Positions 18,870 through 28,383 of a stretch of DNA of 64,000 nucleotides are shown here, one piece after another. A program made the translations under genes and the position numbers. This stretch comes from Methanosphaerula subterraneus. Lineage in GTDB: Archaea; Halobacteriota; Methanomicrobia; Methanomicrobiales; Methanospirillaceae. Where the stretch lies: assembly GCF_052055875.1 (NCBI RefSeq), contig NZ_CP170508.1, forward strand, positions 558,001-622,000. Reading direction: 5' to 3'. Positions within the stretch are counted from its first letter, which is position 1. Each line of letters begins with the position of its first letter. The notes under the pieces are model-generated. The model worked only from the letters and a program-made list of their open reading frames with translations, ran no database searches and was not told the origin of the DNA.

Positions 18870-18876
18870 CAATAAA
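18870..18876 (-). promoter_or_regulatory. TATA-like element of the CDGSH gene
   Basis: On the minus strand the sequence reads TTTTTAT about 25 bases before the ATG at 18848, the spacing expected between an archaeal TATA box and a start site at or next to the start codon. Confidence 0.45.
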
Positions 18877-19123
18877 AACCCTCGCCGGCCCGGGCGGTCT
18901 TCTCTCGGGCATGGTCGGTGTTGCAGCGAAACCTGCACGTATCGAGGGGCCGGCGGGGGGTGGGTGAATGGCGGCGACGGGTGAAGGATACGGTGGGTAC
19001 GGTGTGATGGTGTATTACTCATGCATCGAATCTTTCCATTTTGACGGATCTTCCTGGTTGCAGCGAACCAGATCGAAAGACCTTCATATGCCGCCGTTCT
19101 CAGTCCTGTTATGAAGGCGTGCG

Positions 19124-21937
19124 ATGGAGACCGGATCTGACCAGTATTATTCCTACTGGGGAAAGACGCGGAGGGAGGGTGAACCACAGAAGGGGGCCGG
19201 CTATCACCTTCTCGTGTACCACTGCCTCGATGTGGCAGCGGTGGGGCTGAAAATGCTCGAATATGATAGACGATTATGTGATATTTTTACGAACAGTATA
19301 TCAATTCAACGTGAGCATTTGCTCAGGATATTAACATTCTACCTTGCAATCCATGATATCGGAAAATTTTCCCATCACTTTCAGTCTCTCAACGAGGAAC
19401 TTATCATCTGTCTTCAGAGCAAAAAACCGACGCGGCTTCAAAAACAGTACCATCCTGTTCTCGGTTACCATCTATATTGTAATGTCCTCTGGGATGAGAT
19501 TTGGAACAAAAATTTATTGAATCTGGATACCGGTTCTAGTCAGAGGAAATGGCACAATGGTTTTAGATATTTCGCCAGTGCAACCACAGGGCATCATGGG
19601 AGTCCGCCCCAGTTAGACAATGATTATACGAACCTTGACAAGTATTTCGATCACTCTGACATTCAGGCTGCAACTGCCTTCATGAATGATTGTATCCCAG
19701 TCATTTGTGGGCAGGGCCGTGATGACATCATACCATTCAGCAAAAATCTGAACAAACAGATTCAGAAATACTCATGGCTCTTTGCCGGGCTTGTTGTTGT
19801 GTCCGACTGGATTGGATCCAATACCATCTATTTTCCATACTGTTCAGATAAGATCTCTCTTACGGAATACTGGGATTACGCTCTAAAAAAAGCGGAAATT
19901 GCGATCAAAGAGACAGGACTTCTTCCTTCGATTCCTTCATCCATTGGAGGTATGCGACAACTTTTTGGAATTAATACTCCTTCGGATCTTCAGAGATATG
20001 CAGAGACAGCCGATATCTCTTCTGGACCTCATCTCTATATCATGGAAGAGTCGACCGGGAGTGGAAAGACGGAAGCGGCCCTGGTACTTGCACATCGATT
20101 ACTTCAGAAAGGAGAAGGAGAAGGAATTTACTTTGCCCTGCCGACGATGGCGACGACAAACGCCATATATATACGGTTGAGGGAGGCATATACGAAACTT
20201 TTCGCCGAGGGAGAACGCCCTACCCTGATCCTTGCCCATGGATCCCGAAACCAAATAAAGGAGTTTCGTCAGTCACTTGGTTTCGAAAATCAGAAATCAG
20301 ATATTTCACCAGAAGGCGAATTAGAGACGGCATCGGCTTACTGCTCAGCATGGCTTGGAGATAATCGAAAGAAGGCACTTCTTGGATCCATTGGGGTGGG
20401 TACACTTGACCAAGCCCTGATGGCGATTCTTCCAAAAAGGTATCAATCACTCAGACTCCTGGGGCTCTCACGGAGTATTCTGATCGTTGACGAGGTTCAT
20501 GCTTATGATGCATATATGAACGGCCTTCTTGAAGTTCTTTTAAAATTTCATGCCGCTCTTGGAGGAAGTGCAATCCTGCTCTCGGCCACATTACCCTATA
20601 ATTCTCGATCCCGTCTTGTCGAAAAATTCTATGAGGGTATGACAGAGTATGAACAGCAGAGATCCTTGGATAGTATCAATGACTCAGAGCAGATCGACAG
20701 AAGCGAAGAACTCACACAGACCAAGAGGTCTTTAGAAAAGAAAGAAGACTTTCCTCTTGTCACACATATTCGTGGAAGAGATAAGCCAGAAGAGATAGAA
20801 ATATCCACCAGGCTGGATTGCCATCGCGAGATCGGCATTCACCTGATTCATTCACTCTCCGATGTCGATGCATTGGTCCAGGATGGAGTTGCGAAGGATG
20901 AATGTGTCTGTGTCATCAAGAATACTGTCACCGATGCGATAGACACGTATGATAAACTTGTCAAACTCTTCGGACCTGATCGAATCACTCTCTTCCATGC
21001 TCGATTTGCAATGGAGGATCGGTTAAGGATCGAGGAGAAGGTGACCACTACATTCGGCCCTAAAGGGACGGCTGATAAGCGCAGGGGTCAAATCGTAATC
21101 GCTACCCAGGTTGTTGAGCAATCGTTAGATCTTGACTTCGATCATATGATCACAGATCTCGCTCCCATTGATCTGATCATTCAGCGGGCCGGCCGGCTTC
21201 ACCGGCATTCGGAACGATGGCCCGGTCGGTCAGCCCCCGTTTTAGTCGTTCTGACACCCGAAATCATTGACGATCCGGATAAATTCTGGTATTCTCGGAT
21301 GTTCCCCAGAGGGGCATATGTCTATAAGAAAAATGTAACACTGTGGAGAACGGCATGTGTTTTGCAGAATTATGGAGCTCTCAGAATCCCAGAAGAGGCA
21401 CGGGATCTGATTGAGGATGTCTATGACGAAAACCGAAAAAATATAATCACTCCACCTGCACTTTGGGATGCCGATGTTGCTGAAGAAGGAATAGAGCGTT
21501 CTCGTTCTCAGATTGCTCGATTCAACAGCCTGAACTTCGACGAGGGATATTACAAAAATAATGGACCCTCTCTCTGGGGTAACGAAACAAATATCCCCAC
21601 TCGACTTGGGGAAGAGACGATCACATTAAGATTGGCGAAATGGGTTGATGATGGGATTGTGCCCTGGTCAGATTCTGATGAGAACGCTTGGATTATGAGC
21701 GACGTGAATGTCCCTAAAGGAGATATTGTAAAATCCCTTCATAGTGAGACCGAGTCCATTGAAAGGGCAAAGATGCACATGCCAGACAGAGGTCGCTGGT
21801 GCATAGTTATTCCGCTCAAAGAAGAATCGAAGGACTTGTGGGTTGGATTTGGAGAAAAAGAGGACGGAACCCAGGTACCAATATATTACTACCCATTCTC
21901 AAGAGGACTTGTTATTCTAAAAGACAGAGAAAAGTAA
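19124..21937 (+). CDS. cas3: Cas3 helicase-nuclease, type I-E
   Basis: A 937-residue protein. The N-terminal HD nuclease has YHCLDVAAVG and HDIGKFSHHF (near residue 76), with further His residues (TGHHGS). The SF2 helicase follows: Walker A STGSGKTEAA near 312, the DEVH box VDEVHAYD near 454, SATLP, and QVVEQSLDLDFD with QRAGRLHRH as motifs V/VI. Cas3 is recruited to Cascade-bound DNA and unwinds and degrades it. It is the first gene of a complete type I-E operon; its stop precedes the proposed cse1 start by about 55 bases. Confidence 0.95.
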   Translation: METGSDQYYSYWGKTRREGEPQKGAGYHLLVYHCLDVAAVGLKMLEYDRRLCDIFTNSISIQREHLLRILTFYLAIHDIGKFSHHFQSLNEELIICLQSKKPTRLQKQYHPVLGYHLYCNVLWDEIWNKNLLNLDTGSSQRKWHNGFRYFASATTGHHGSPPQLDNDYTNLDKYFDHSDIQAATAFMNDCIPVICGQGRDDIIPFSKNLNKQIQKYSWLFAGLVVVSDWIGSNTIYFPYCSDKISLTEYWDYALKKAEIAIKETGLLPSIPSSIGGMRQLFGINTPSDLQRYAETADISSGPHLYIMEESTGSGKTEAALVLAHRLLQKGEGEGIYFALPTMATTNAIYIRLREAYTKLFAEGERPTLILAHGSRNQIKEFRQSLGFENQKSDISPEGELETASAYCSAWLGDNRKKALLGSIGVGTLDQALMAILPKRYQSLRLLGLSRSILIVDEVHAYDAYMNGLLEVLLKFHAALGGSAILLSATLPYNSRSRLVEKFYEGMTEYEQQRSLDSINDSEQIDRSEELTQTKRSLEKKEDFPLVTHIRGRDKPEEIEISTRLDCHREIGIHLIHSLSDVDALVQDGVAKDECVCVIKNTVTDAIDTYDKLVKLFGPDRITLFHARFAMEDRLRIEEKVTTTFGPKGTADKRRGQIVIATQVVEQSLDLDFDHMITDLAPIDLIIQRAGRLHRHSERWPGRSAPVLVVLTPEIIDDPDKFWYSRMFPRGAYVYKKNVTLWRTACVLQNYGALRIPEEARDLIEDVYDENRKNIITPPALWDADVAEEGIERSRSQIARFNSLNFDEGYYKNNGPSLWGNETNIPTRLGEETITLRLAKWVDDGIVPWSDSDENAWIMSDVNVPKGDIVKSLHSETESIERAKMHMPDRGRWCIVIPLKEESKDLWVGFGEKEDGTQVPIYYYPFSRGLVILKDREK

Positions 21938-21993
21938 AAGCAGAAGATTATAATAATATTGCAATAGATCTTCCATCATCAGAAGATGATCAG

Positions 21994-23760
21994 TTGTTCA
22001 ATCTCATTCAAAATCCCTGGATCCGAGTGACTAGAAAAAGTGGGGCTTCAGGTTCTTTCATCGCCCCGTGGGAGATCACCGATGCATTTGATTCAGATCC
22101 AATAGTCTCCCTTGATGCCGTCCGACCAGACTTTAATGGGGGTCTGATTCAGTTTTTGATCGGTCTCGTTCAGACGACCATGCCTCCCGCTGATGAAGAG
22201 GAGTGGATCGATCTTCTGGAGGAACCTCCACCTCCAGAGGATCTCAAGAGCGCATTTGAGACGGTAGCGGAAGCCTTCGTACTCGATGGCGATGGTTCAC
22301 GGTTTATGCAGGAACACAATCTTCAGCATCAGAAAAACCTGAAGCCAGACAATTATTGGGATATTTATAAATTATTTATAGATGGTGCGTCAGAGGGCCG
22401 TGATCTCTTTTTAAAATTCGGAAAGATCAAGAAGATCTGTCCGATATGCTCGGCTCAGGCATTGCATACCCTTCAAATCTCAACATCAGGATTCGGTCGG
22501 GGTCATGTATCAACTCTTCGTCATGGTGGCCCAATCACCTCAATCGTAACCGGGAACACCCTCTGGGAAACGGTCTGGTTCAATATCATGACAAAATCGT
22601 CATTTCGTGGCAATCAACATTCAGATCGAACAGATCTCGTCGGAATCTTCCCCTGGCTGACGGATCCCCAAATCTCTGATGAAGATGGAGGAAAGAAAAA
22701 AATCCTTATCACTAACCCAGGTGATGTCGATCTGCTCCAGATGTATTGGCCGATGCCACTGAGGATCCACCTAATTATTGATCGCGAGCAATCCGGAGAG
22801 TGTGATCTCTGTGGGACAAAGTGCTCATCTCTGATTTCCAAGTTTCTTACCCTCCCTTATGGTATAGGGTATAGCGGCGTCTGGCACCACCCCCTCTCCC
22901 CCCATGCTTATGAGAAAAAGAAGGATATGCCTGAACCAGTACCGGATCCAATTCCAATGGCCCCTAGCTGGATTGCATATCGGCGATGGCTCGGACTCGT
23001 TCAGAACGACAGATCTTATGATAAGAGGTTGATTGAGCCGGCACGGGTTGTCTCTCAGATCAGAAATCTCCAGAGAGAAGATAAGAAACTCTTTCTTCAG
23101 CATCCAACACGACTCAAGGTTTTTGGATATCAATTGGAGAACGCAAAAGCACGATGTTATTACGAAGGAGAGATGCCACTCATTCCTGTCGATTCTTCGG
23201 TGAATAAAGAGTTTGAAATCACTGTAGAAGGGATGATTCAGGTTGCAAGTTTGAGTTTAACCTCATTAAAGAAATGTATCATTCGTGCATGGTACGACGC
23301 AGACCTGAACGAGGCACTCAATAAGGCAAAAGAACATTTCCCGAGAAAGAAAGGTTCAAAGGGTAAAGGAAAGGTAAAAAAATTCCTTAATCCAGACCAG
23401 ATTCAATCTTTGCTTCAGGATGCCCTGCCAGCCATTGATAATGAATTCTGGCAGGTAAGTGAACATGATTTCTATTCGATTTTAGGAAGTCTCCCGGATA
23501 CTCTTGCATCTACCCCGGAAACACCGGAGATAATCAAACGACGCTGGGTTCAGACACTTTTTAAGAGTGCTGAATTCCTCTTTGACCGTTATGCACAGAC
23601 GAATATGATTGGAATCACTGACCCGCAACGGATCGCACTCGCCAGGCATGCATTACGCAAAGAGATCTCGATCTACAACCCGTCAATCCAGACACATTTG
23701 AGTTTGAATGTCCAGGAGAAAGAACCAGATAAAGGCACAAAGGGTGAGCATGACACGTGA
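21994..23760 (+). CDS. cse1: Cse1/CasA, large subunit of type I-E Cascade
   Basis: 588 residues from the proposed TTG start, which gives MFNLIQNPWIRV, aligning with the usual MNLLxDPWIPV start of the family. The frame is open further upstream (to 21799, inside cas3), but that part has no family resemblance. Two CxxC pairs (CPICSA and CDLCGTKC) fit the zinc site seen in some Cse1 proteins. GFGRGHVSTLRHGGP and LWETVWFN are family-like. Cse1 recognises the PAM and recruits Cas3. The gene overlaps cse2 by 11 bases. Confidence 0.9.
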   Translation: MFNLIQNPWIRVTRKSGASGSFIAPWEITDAFDSDPIVSLDAVRPDFNGGLIQFLIGLVQTTMPPADEEEWIDLLEEPPPPEDLKSAFETVAEAFVLDGDGSRFMQEHNLQHQKNLKPDNYWDIYKLFIDGASEGRDLFLKFGKIKKICPICSAQALHTLQISTSGFGRGHVSTLRHGGPITSIVTGNTLWETVWFNIMTKSSFRGNQHSDRTDLVGIFPWLTDPQISDEDGGKKKILITNPGDVDLLQMYWPMPLRIHLIIDREQSGECDLCGTKCSSLISKFLTLPYGIGYSGVWHHPLSPHAYEKKKDMPEPVPDPIPMAPSWIAYRRWLGLVQNDRSYDKRLIEPARVVSQIRNLQREDKKLFLQHPTRLKVFGYQLENAKARCYYEGEMPLIPVDSSVNKEFEITVEGMIQVASLSLTSLKKCIIRAWYDADLNEALNKAKEHFPRKKGSKGKGKVKKFLNPDQIQSLLQDALPAIDNEFWQVSEHDFYSILGSLPDTLASTPETPEIIKRRWVQTLFKSAEFLFDRYAQTNMIGITDPQRIALARHALRKEISIYNPSIQTHLSLNVQEKEPDKGTKGEHDT

Positions 23761-24319
23761 TGGACATGATATGATGCAGAGAAAAACAAGAGGATTCAGT
23801 GATTCCGATGTCAATGAGTATCTCATCGATTGGATAGACAGGTTGAATGAACATATGGAAGATTCGGACAGAAGGTTTACAAGAACCGATCGGGCACTAT
23901 TACGGCGGTGTCGGACCTGTACCGAAGTGGGTATGCTCCCAACCTTCCATCGTTTCCGTCAGGATCTTGAAAGACTCGATCCCGGATTCGGAAATGATCG
24001 TGAACGGTTAGCTCTGATTGCAGGCGTTCTCGCACATCTTGACAGGGGTGATGATTTGGTCAACTGTTCAACCCGAATGGCATCACCAAAGGAAGTTGGT
24101 GGTGATCGGCCCCGATTGCACGATCTGAGGTTTCGTCGATTGATGGCAATTACTCAACCGATCTTATTATACGCTCCACTCGTTCGTGCGATCCGGGAGT
24201 TAGAGCGGGAGGGAAATGCCCCCGATCTAGCTTATTCAATCGCCAACTGGAATGACCAGATCAAAATTGGTTGGGCGTATGACTATTACGCAAACATACC
24301 AGAGAAAAAGCAAGAATAA
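23750..24319 (+). CDS. cse2: Cse2/CasB, small subunit of Cascade
   Basis: 189 residues from the ATG at 23750, preceded by GGGTGAG; an upstream in-frame start at 23708 lies inside cse1. All-helical and Arg-rich, with LRRCRTCTEVGMLPTFHRF near residue 50 as in Cse2. It forms the belly of Cascade and stabilises crRNA and non-target DNA. It ends 29 bases before cas7. Confidence 0.9.
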   Translation: MTRDGHDMMQRKTRGFSDSDVNEYLIDWIDRLNEHMEDSDRRFTRTDRALLRRCRTCTEVGMLPTFHRFRQDLERLDPGFGNDRERLALIAGVLAHLDRGDDLVNCSTRMASPKEVGGDRPRLHDLRFRRLMAITQPILLYAPLVRAIRELEREGNAPDLAYSIANWNDQIKIGWAYDYYANIPEKKQE

Positions 24320-24348
24320 TTTGAGGTTTTCTATAATGAGGTATTTCT

Positions 24349-25584
24349 ATGACTGATTTTATCCAATTTCATATGTTAATCTCCTATCCGCCGTCGAATT
24401 TGAACCGCGATGAACTGGGACGCCCGAAAATGGCAACGATGGGTATGAGTGAACGACTGCGTATATCATCCCAGAGTCTTAAAAGGGCCTGGCGTACGTC
24501 TCAACTCTTTCAGCAGGAAGTCATGAGCCCGCTGGGGAAAAGGACACGTGGCCTTGGTGAGCGTGTACAGTATGCTCTTCTGAACGGGCTCTCTCTCTAT
24601 GATCTTCTCTATTCTGAAGAAGAGGCGATTCAAATTGCAGAGCCGATTCCAAAGGAGAAGGCAACTCGCTGGGCTGCAAGGATTGCAGAGGCATTTGTTG
24701 ACAATCTCGATAAAAAGAAAGAGGAACAATCAGACGCCAGCGAAAGTAGTGAACCACCAAAGAAAAAGGGAAGAGCGTCAAAGAAATCAAATATCAAAGA
24801 AGCATCGCTTGGTTCGCAACAGATCGTATTCATCGCACCATCTGAGATAAGCAAAATCGATCAACTCCTTTCAACCCTTCGTCAGGAGAAGGACAACGAT
24901 CCAACAATAGATCAGTTGAAAGAATTGCTCTCTGATCTCTACTCTGTAGATATCGCAATGTTCGGCAGAATGCTCGCGAACGCTCCATCATGGAATGCAG
25001 AAGCCGCCGTCCAGGTCGCTCATGCAATCACGGTCCACGAGGCTGCGGTTGAAGATGATTATTTCACCGCAGTTGATGACCTCAACCGGGACGATCAATC
25101 TGGAGCCGCCCATCTGAACATCACTGAGTTCGGTGCAGGGGTGTTCTACCTGTATGTCTGTGTCGACCGCGATGGCCTGCTCAAAAACCTGAAAGGAAAG
25201 GAAGAACTCACCGATCACGCTCTTGAAGCCCTGGTTAAGACCATGACGCAGGTTTCACCGACAGGAAAGCAGGCATCATTCGCTTCACGTGCAAGCGCAC
25301 AATATCTCCTTGCCGAACGTGGTCCACAACAACCCCGCTCCCTTTCAGCAGCATTTCTCTCTCCACGAGTCTTTTTGTCCCCCGAGAAGCAGGACGAGTT
25401 TGGCGGTTTTATGGGAGCGACGGTTGCTGCACTCGAAGATATGCGAGAAAAGCTGAACAAGATCTATGGCCAGGGGTACATAGAATCACGATCCTTCAAT
25501 GTGGATAAAGGGACTGGCAGCCTTGCTGAAATCCTTGAACTGGTGAAGAGTTCACCAAATTCCGCTGGTCAGAATGTCCCGTGA
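24349..25584 (+). CDS. cas7: Cas7/Cse4/CasC, backbone subunit of Cascade
   Basis: 411 residues. The N-terminus FIQFHMLISYPPSNLNRDELGRPK and ISSQSLKRAWRTS are typical of the type I-E Cas7 family, and a Lys-rich insert (KKKEEQSDASESSEPPKKKG) interrupts the middle, longer than I expect. Six copies would wrap the crRNA. GAGG lies about 12 bases before the ATG. It overlaps cas5 by 11 bases. Confidence 0.93.
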   Translation: MTDFIQFHMLISYPPSNLNRDELGRPKMATMGMSERLRISSQSLKRAWRTSQLFQQEVMSPLGKRTRGLGERVQYALLNGLSLYDLLYSEEEAIQIAEPIPKEKATRWAARIAEAFVDNLDKKKEEQSDASESSEPPKKKGRASKKSNIKEASLGSQQIVFIAPSEISKIDQLLSTLRQEKDNDPTIDQLKELLSDLYSVDIAMFGRMLANAPSWNAEAAVQVAHAITVHEAAVEDDYFTAVDDLNRDDQSGAAHLNITEFGAGVFYLYVCVDRDGLLKNLKGKEELTDHALEALVKTMTQVSPTGKQASFASRASAQYLLAERGPQQPRSLSAAFLSPRVFLSPEKQDEFGGFMGATVAALEDMREKLNKIYGQGYIESRSFNVDKGTGSLAEILELVKSSPNSAGQNVP

Positions 25585-26305
25585 TTACCTGGTCTTCCGG
25601 CTCTATGGACCCATGGCTTCGTGGGGAGGAATTGCAGCGGGAGAGGATAGGGGAACTCTTGATCACCCGACCAAATCGGCCGTCATGGGATTAGTTGCCG
25701 CAGCACTGGGGATCGAACGGAATGAGGAGGAGATACACGAACAACTTCATTTACAGTACCGTTTTGCGGTACGGGTCGATGCTAGCGGGGGAGTTGTTCG
25801 GGATTTCCATACTGCGTTGATCTTTAAAAAACCGGATTTCCAGACGCGAAAGGATGAGGTCGAAACTGCAGATGAAAAACGGGTCAACCCCATGCTGACT
25901 AACCGGGATTATCGTACTGATGCTGTCTATACAGTGGTTCTTTGGGTCAATTCAGATGAGTCGTTATTTTCACTGGATACGATCCGCAAGGCCCTTCTTT
26001 CACCACATTTTCCTCTCAGTCTAGGGCGAAAATCATGTCCTCTTGCACTTCCGCTTGAGCCGCAGATCCTCAAAGCAGATGATCTAAAAGAACTGTTTGA
26101 AAAAACTCACTTTAAAAGTGATCGAATTATTGCACCGTTATTGAGATTTGTTAATCCGGTTTGGATTTTCTGGGAAGGCGATGGGGAAATGGAAGGATTT
26201 AAGGAGAGACCAATTCTTGCAAAACAGCATGATATGCTGTTGAGTAGAAAACGCTGGCAATATCGGAATCGCATGGAGTCGAGTGTACGGTTTTCGAATA
26301 ACTGA
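25574..26305 (+). CDS. cas5: Cas5e/CasD, Cascade subunit
   Basis: 243 residues with the Cas5e start YLVFRLYGPMASWGGIAAGEDR and the family motif HPTKSAVMGLVAAALGIER. A late LGRKSCPLALPL is also typical. It caps the 5' handle of the crRNA and contacts Cse1. It overlaps cas7 and stands 5 bases before cas6e. Confidence 0.93.
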   Translation: MSRDYLVFRLYGPMASWGGIAAGEDRGTLDHPTKSAVMGLVAAALGIERNEEEIHEQLHLQYRFAVRVDASGGVVRDFHTALIFKKPDFQTRKDEVETADEKRVNPMLTNRDYRTDAVYTVVLWVNSDESLFSLDTIRKALLSPHFPLSLGRKSCPLALPLEPQILKADDLKELFEKTHFKSDRIIAPLLRFVNPVWIFWEGDGEMEGFKERPILAKQHDMLLSRKRWQYRNRMESSVRFSNN

Positions 26306-26310
26306 GGGGA

Positions 26311-27024
26311 ATGATGTTTTTCAGCAGAATTCGGTTAAGGCCCGAGGCCACGGAGTCTCGAGATTTCTGGGAACAACTTGATCAGGGGACATATCCAACC
26401 CACGAGATGATCTGGCGATTCTTCGCAGATGACTATGAGCGGAAACGGGACTTCATATTCAGATATGATGTAATGAAGGGTCTTCCCGGTTTTCTTTGTG
26501 TCTCATCCCGGGAGCCTGTTGGTTTTTCAGGTGTCTGGGAGATCGACGAACCAAAACTTTATGCGCCGAAAATTCACGAAGGGCAGCGTTTTTCCTTTAT
26601 GCTCCGTGCGAATCCTGTCAAAAAACGATCCGTCAATGACGGACCTGAAAAGAAAGAGCGGATCATTCGTCATGATGTCGTAATGGATGCCAAGGTCAGG
26701 ATGGACTACAAAAACCTTCCAGTTAACGAACGCCCGGAAGTTCAGGAGATTGTTCATCAAGCAGGTACGACATGGCTTGCAGAGAAAGGAGCTATGCATG
26801 GTTTCGCTATCGATGCGGAAGAGATACATACCGATGCATATCAGACTCATTCATTCTGGAAACCATCTGCCCAGCGACCAATTTCCTTCAGCACAATAGA
26901 CTTCTCCGGTATACTAACAGTTACACATCCGGAAAAATTTACCAATGCCCTGTTTTATGGGATAGGCCCGGCGAAAGGATTCGGATGTGGGATGATGATG
27001 ATCAAGCCACTACGGGTGTTATGA
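26311..27024 (+). CDS. cas6e: Cas6e/CasE, crRNA endoribonuclease
   Basis: 237 residues. It begins with the ferredoxin-like strand FFSRIRLRPEA; His31 (YPTHEMIWRFF) is where the catalytic His of CasE is expected; and the C-terminal GIGPAKGFGCGMMMI is the glycine-rich loop that binds the repeat hairpin. It cuts pre-crRNA at the base of the repeat stem. The repeat in this window has a 6-bp CCCCAC/GTGGGG stem, as this enzyme needs. Confidence 0.93.
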   Translation: MMFFSRIRLRPEATESRDFWEQLDQGTYPTHEMIWRFFADDYERKRDFIFRYDVMKGLPGFLCVSSREPVGFSGVWEIDEPKLYAPKIHEGQRFSFMLRANPVKKRSVNDGPEKKERIIRHDVVMDAKVRMDYKNLPVNERPEVQEIVHQAGTTWLAEKGAMHGFAIDAEEIHTDAYQTHSFWKPSAQRPISFSTIDFSGILTVTHPEKFTNALFYGIGPAKGFGCGMMMIKPLRVL

Positions 27025-27027
27025 ACA

Positions 27028-27939
27028 ATGCTTCCATCCCTCCGGCCGATTACAATAAAGGAACGAGTCTCGATGCTCTTCCTGGAGAAGGGTGAACTGG
27101 ATGTAATTGATGGGGCCTTTGTGCTGGTTGACTGTAAAGGGATCCGAACACAGATTCCAGTTGGTGCGATCGCCTGTCTTCTTCTTGAACCAGGAACCCG
27201 AGTCTCTCATGCCGCTGTGGTTCTGGCGGCACGAGTCGGTTGCCTTCTGGTCTGGATCGGGGAAGGAGGGGTCCGCCTTTATGCAGCCGGACAACCTGGC
27301 GGGGCCCGCTCCGATAGGTTACTCTACCAGGCGAGGCTTGCACTCGATGACGAAGCAAGACTCCGTGTGGTTCAGAAAATGTATGATATTCGGTTCAAAG
27401 GTGCAGTTCCATCCAACTATTCGGTCGAACAACTTCGTGGTATGGAAGGGGCACGGGTGCGGGAGATGTACGCACAGTTTGCCCGACAGTATGGCGTCAA
27501 GTGGAGCCGGCGTGAGTACAACCCTACAGATTGGGGAAGTGGCGATATTGCAAACAGGTGTCTCTCAGCAGCAACTGCATGTCTGTATGGAATTACAGAA
27601 GCGGCTGTGCTTGCCGCGGGATACGCTCCAGCGATCGGTTTCATTCATTCTGGAAAACCTCTATCCTTTGTGTATGATATTGCTGATCTCTTCAAATTTG
27701 AAACAGTGGTGCCAGTAGCATTCAGGATTGCAAAGGGAAATCCATACGATTTGGAACGTTCTGTTCGTCTTGGATGCCGGGATGTGTTTCGTGAGACACG
27801 GCTCCTGAAAAGGATCATTCCCATGATCGAAGAGGTGCTTGCAGCCGGGGGCATCGCGGTTCCACTGGCTCCAACCGAAGCGGTAAAACCTGCGATCCCA
27901 GTGGAGAAGGGGTTGGGCGATGCTGGTCATCGTGGTTGA
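27028..27939 (+). CDS. cas1: Cas1e integrase
   Basis: 303 residues with the type I-E Cas1 start LPSLRPITIKERVSMLFLEK, a GTRVSHAAVVLAARVGCLLVWIGEGG core, and the metal-binding residues in NRCLSAATACLYGITEA, GFIHSGKPLSFVYDIADL and the following Asp. It forms the spacer-integration complex with Cas2. It starts 3 bases after cas6e and overlaps cas2 by 20 bases. Confidence 0.95.
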   Translation: MLPSLRPITIKERVSMLFLEKGELDVIDGAFVLVDCKGIRTQIPVGAIACLLLEPGTRVSHAAVVLAARVGCLLVWIGEGGVRLYAAGQPGGARSDRLLYQARLALDDEARLRVVQKMYDIRFKGAVPSNYSVEQLRGMEGARVREMYAQFARQYGVKWSRREYNPTDWGSGDIANRCLSAATACLYGITEAAVLAAGYAPAIGFIHSGKPLSFVYDIADLFKFETVVPVAFRIAKGNPYDLERSVRLGCRDVFRETRLLKRIIPMIEEVLAAGGIAVPLAPTEAVKPAIPVEKGLGDAGHRG

Positions 27940-28216
27940 GAATGTCCCTCCGCGGTTGCGGGGGAGACTCGCGGTGTGGCTCCTGGAGGTGCATACCGGA
28001 GTCTACGTCGGGGACTTCTCGGTGAAGGTCAGGGATATGATCTGGGACCAGGTCTATGAAAGCGTCGAGGATGGAAATGCTGTAATGGCCTGGAGCACGA
28101 ACAATGAGTCGGGGTTCGACTTTGCCACCGTCGGGCCGAACCGGCGGATTCCTATCGAGTGCGACGGGCTGAAACTGGTCTCTTTTTTGGCACAGGCCGT
28201 AGATAGAGATGAATAA
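27920..28216 (+). CDS. cas2: Cas2e
   Basis: 98 residues of the CasE-type Cas2 family: LVIVVENVPPRLRGRLAVWL and GVYVGDFSVKVRDMIWDQV. It forms the dimer core of the Cas1-Cas2 integrase. It is the last cas gene, 167 bases before the first repeat. Confidence 0.95.
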   Translation: MLVIVVENVPPRLRGRLAVWLLEVHTGVYVGDFSVKVRDMIWDQVYESVEDGNAVMAWSTNNESGFDFATVGPNRRIPIECDGLKLVSFLAQAVDRDE

Positions 28217-28383
28217 GGAGATTTATCTGGATGCATATCCTGATAGAATATGATCAGATGAAATCTGATCAGAACCTGATCATGACAAAGAACCATGGTA
28301 TCCCAAAGTCTATCGGCAGCCGATCGCAGCCGGCACCGGTAGGAAGGAACTGAGATTCCCCTTTTCAGTATATAATGAGAAGA
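28217..28383 (+). promoter_or_regulatory. CRISPR leader
   Basis: AT-rich sequence between cas2 and the first repeat. It holds a perfect inverted repeat at 28251-28271 (TGATCAGAT, loop GAA, ATCTGATCA), another TGATCA shortly after, and a TATA-like GTATATAATG at 28368-28377, just before repeat 1. These are candidate sites for integration-directing factors and for array transcription. Confidence 0.75.
28251..28271. repeat. Perfect 9-bp inverted repeat in the leader
   Basis: TGATCAGAT (28251-28259) and ATCTGATCA (28263-28271) are separated by GAA. No T-run follows, so a simple terminator for the cas operon is less likely than a protein-binding site. Confidence 0.6.
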
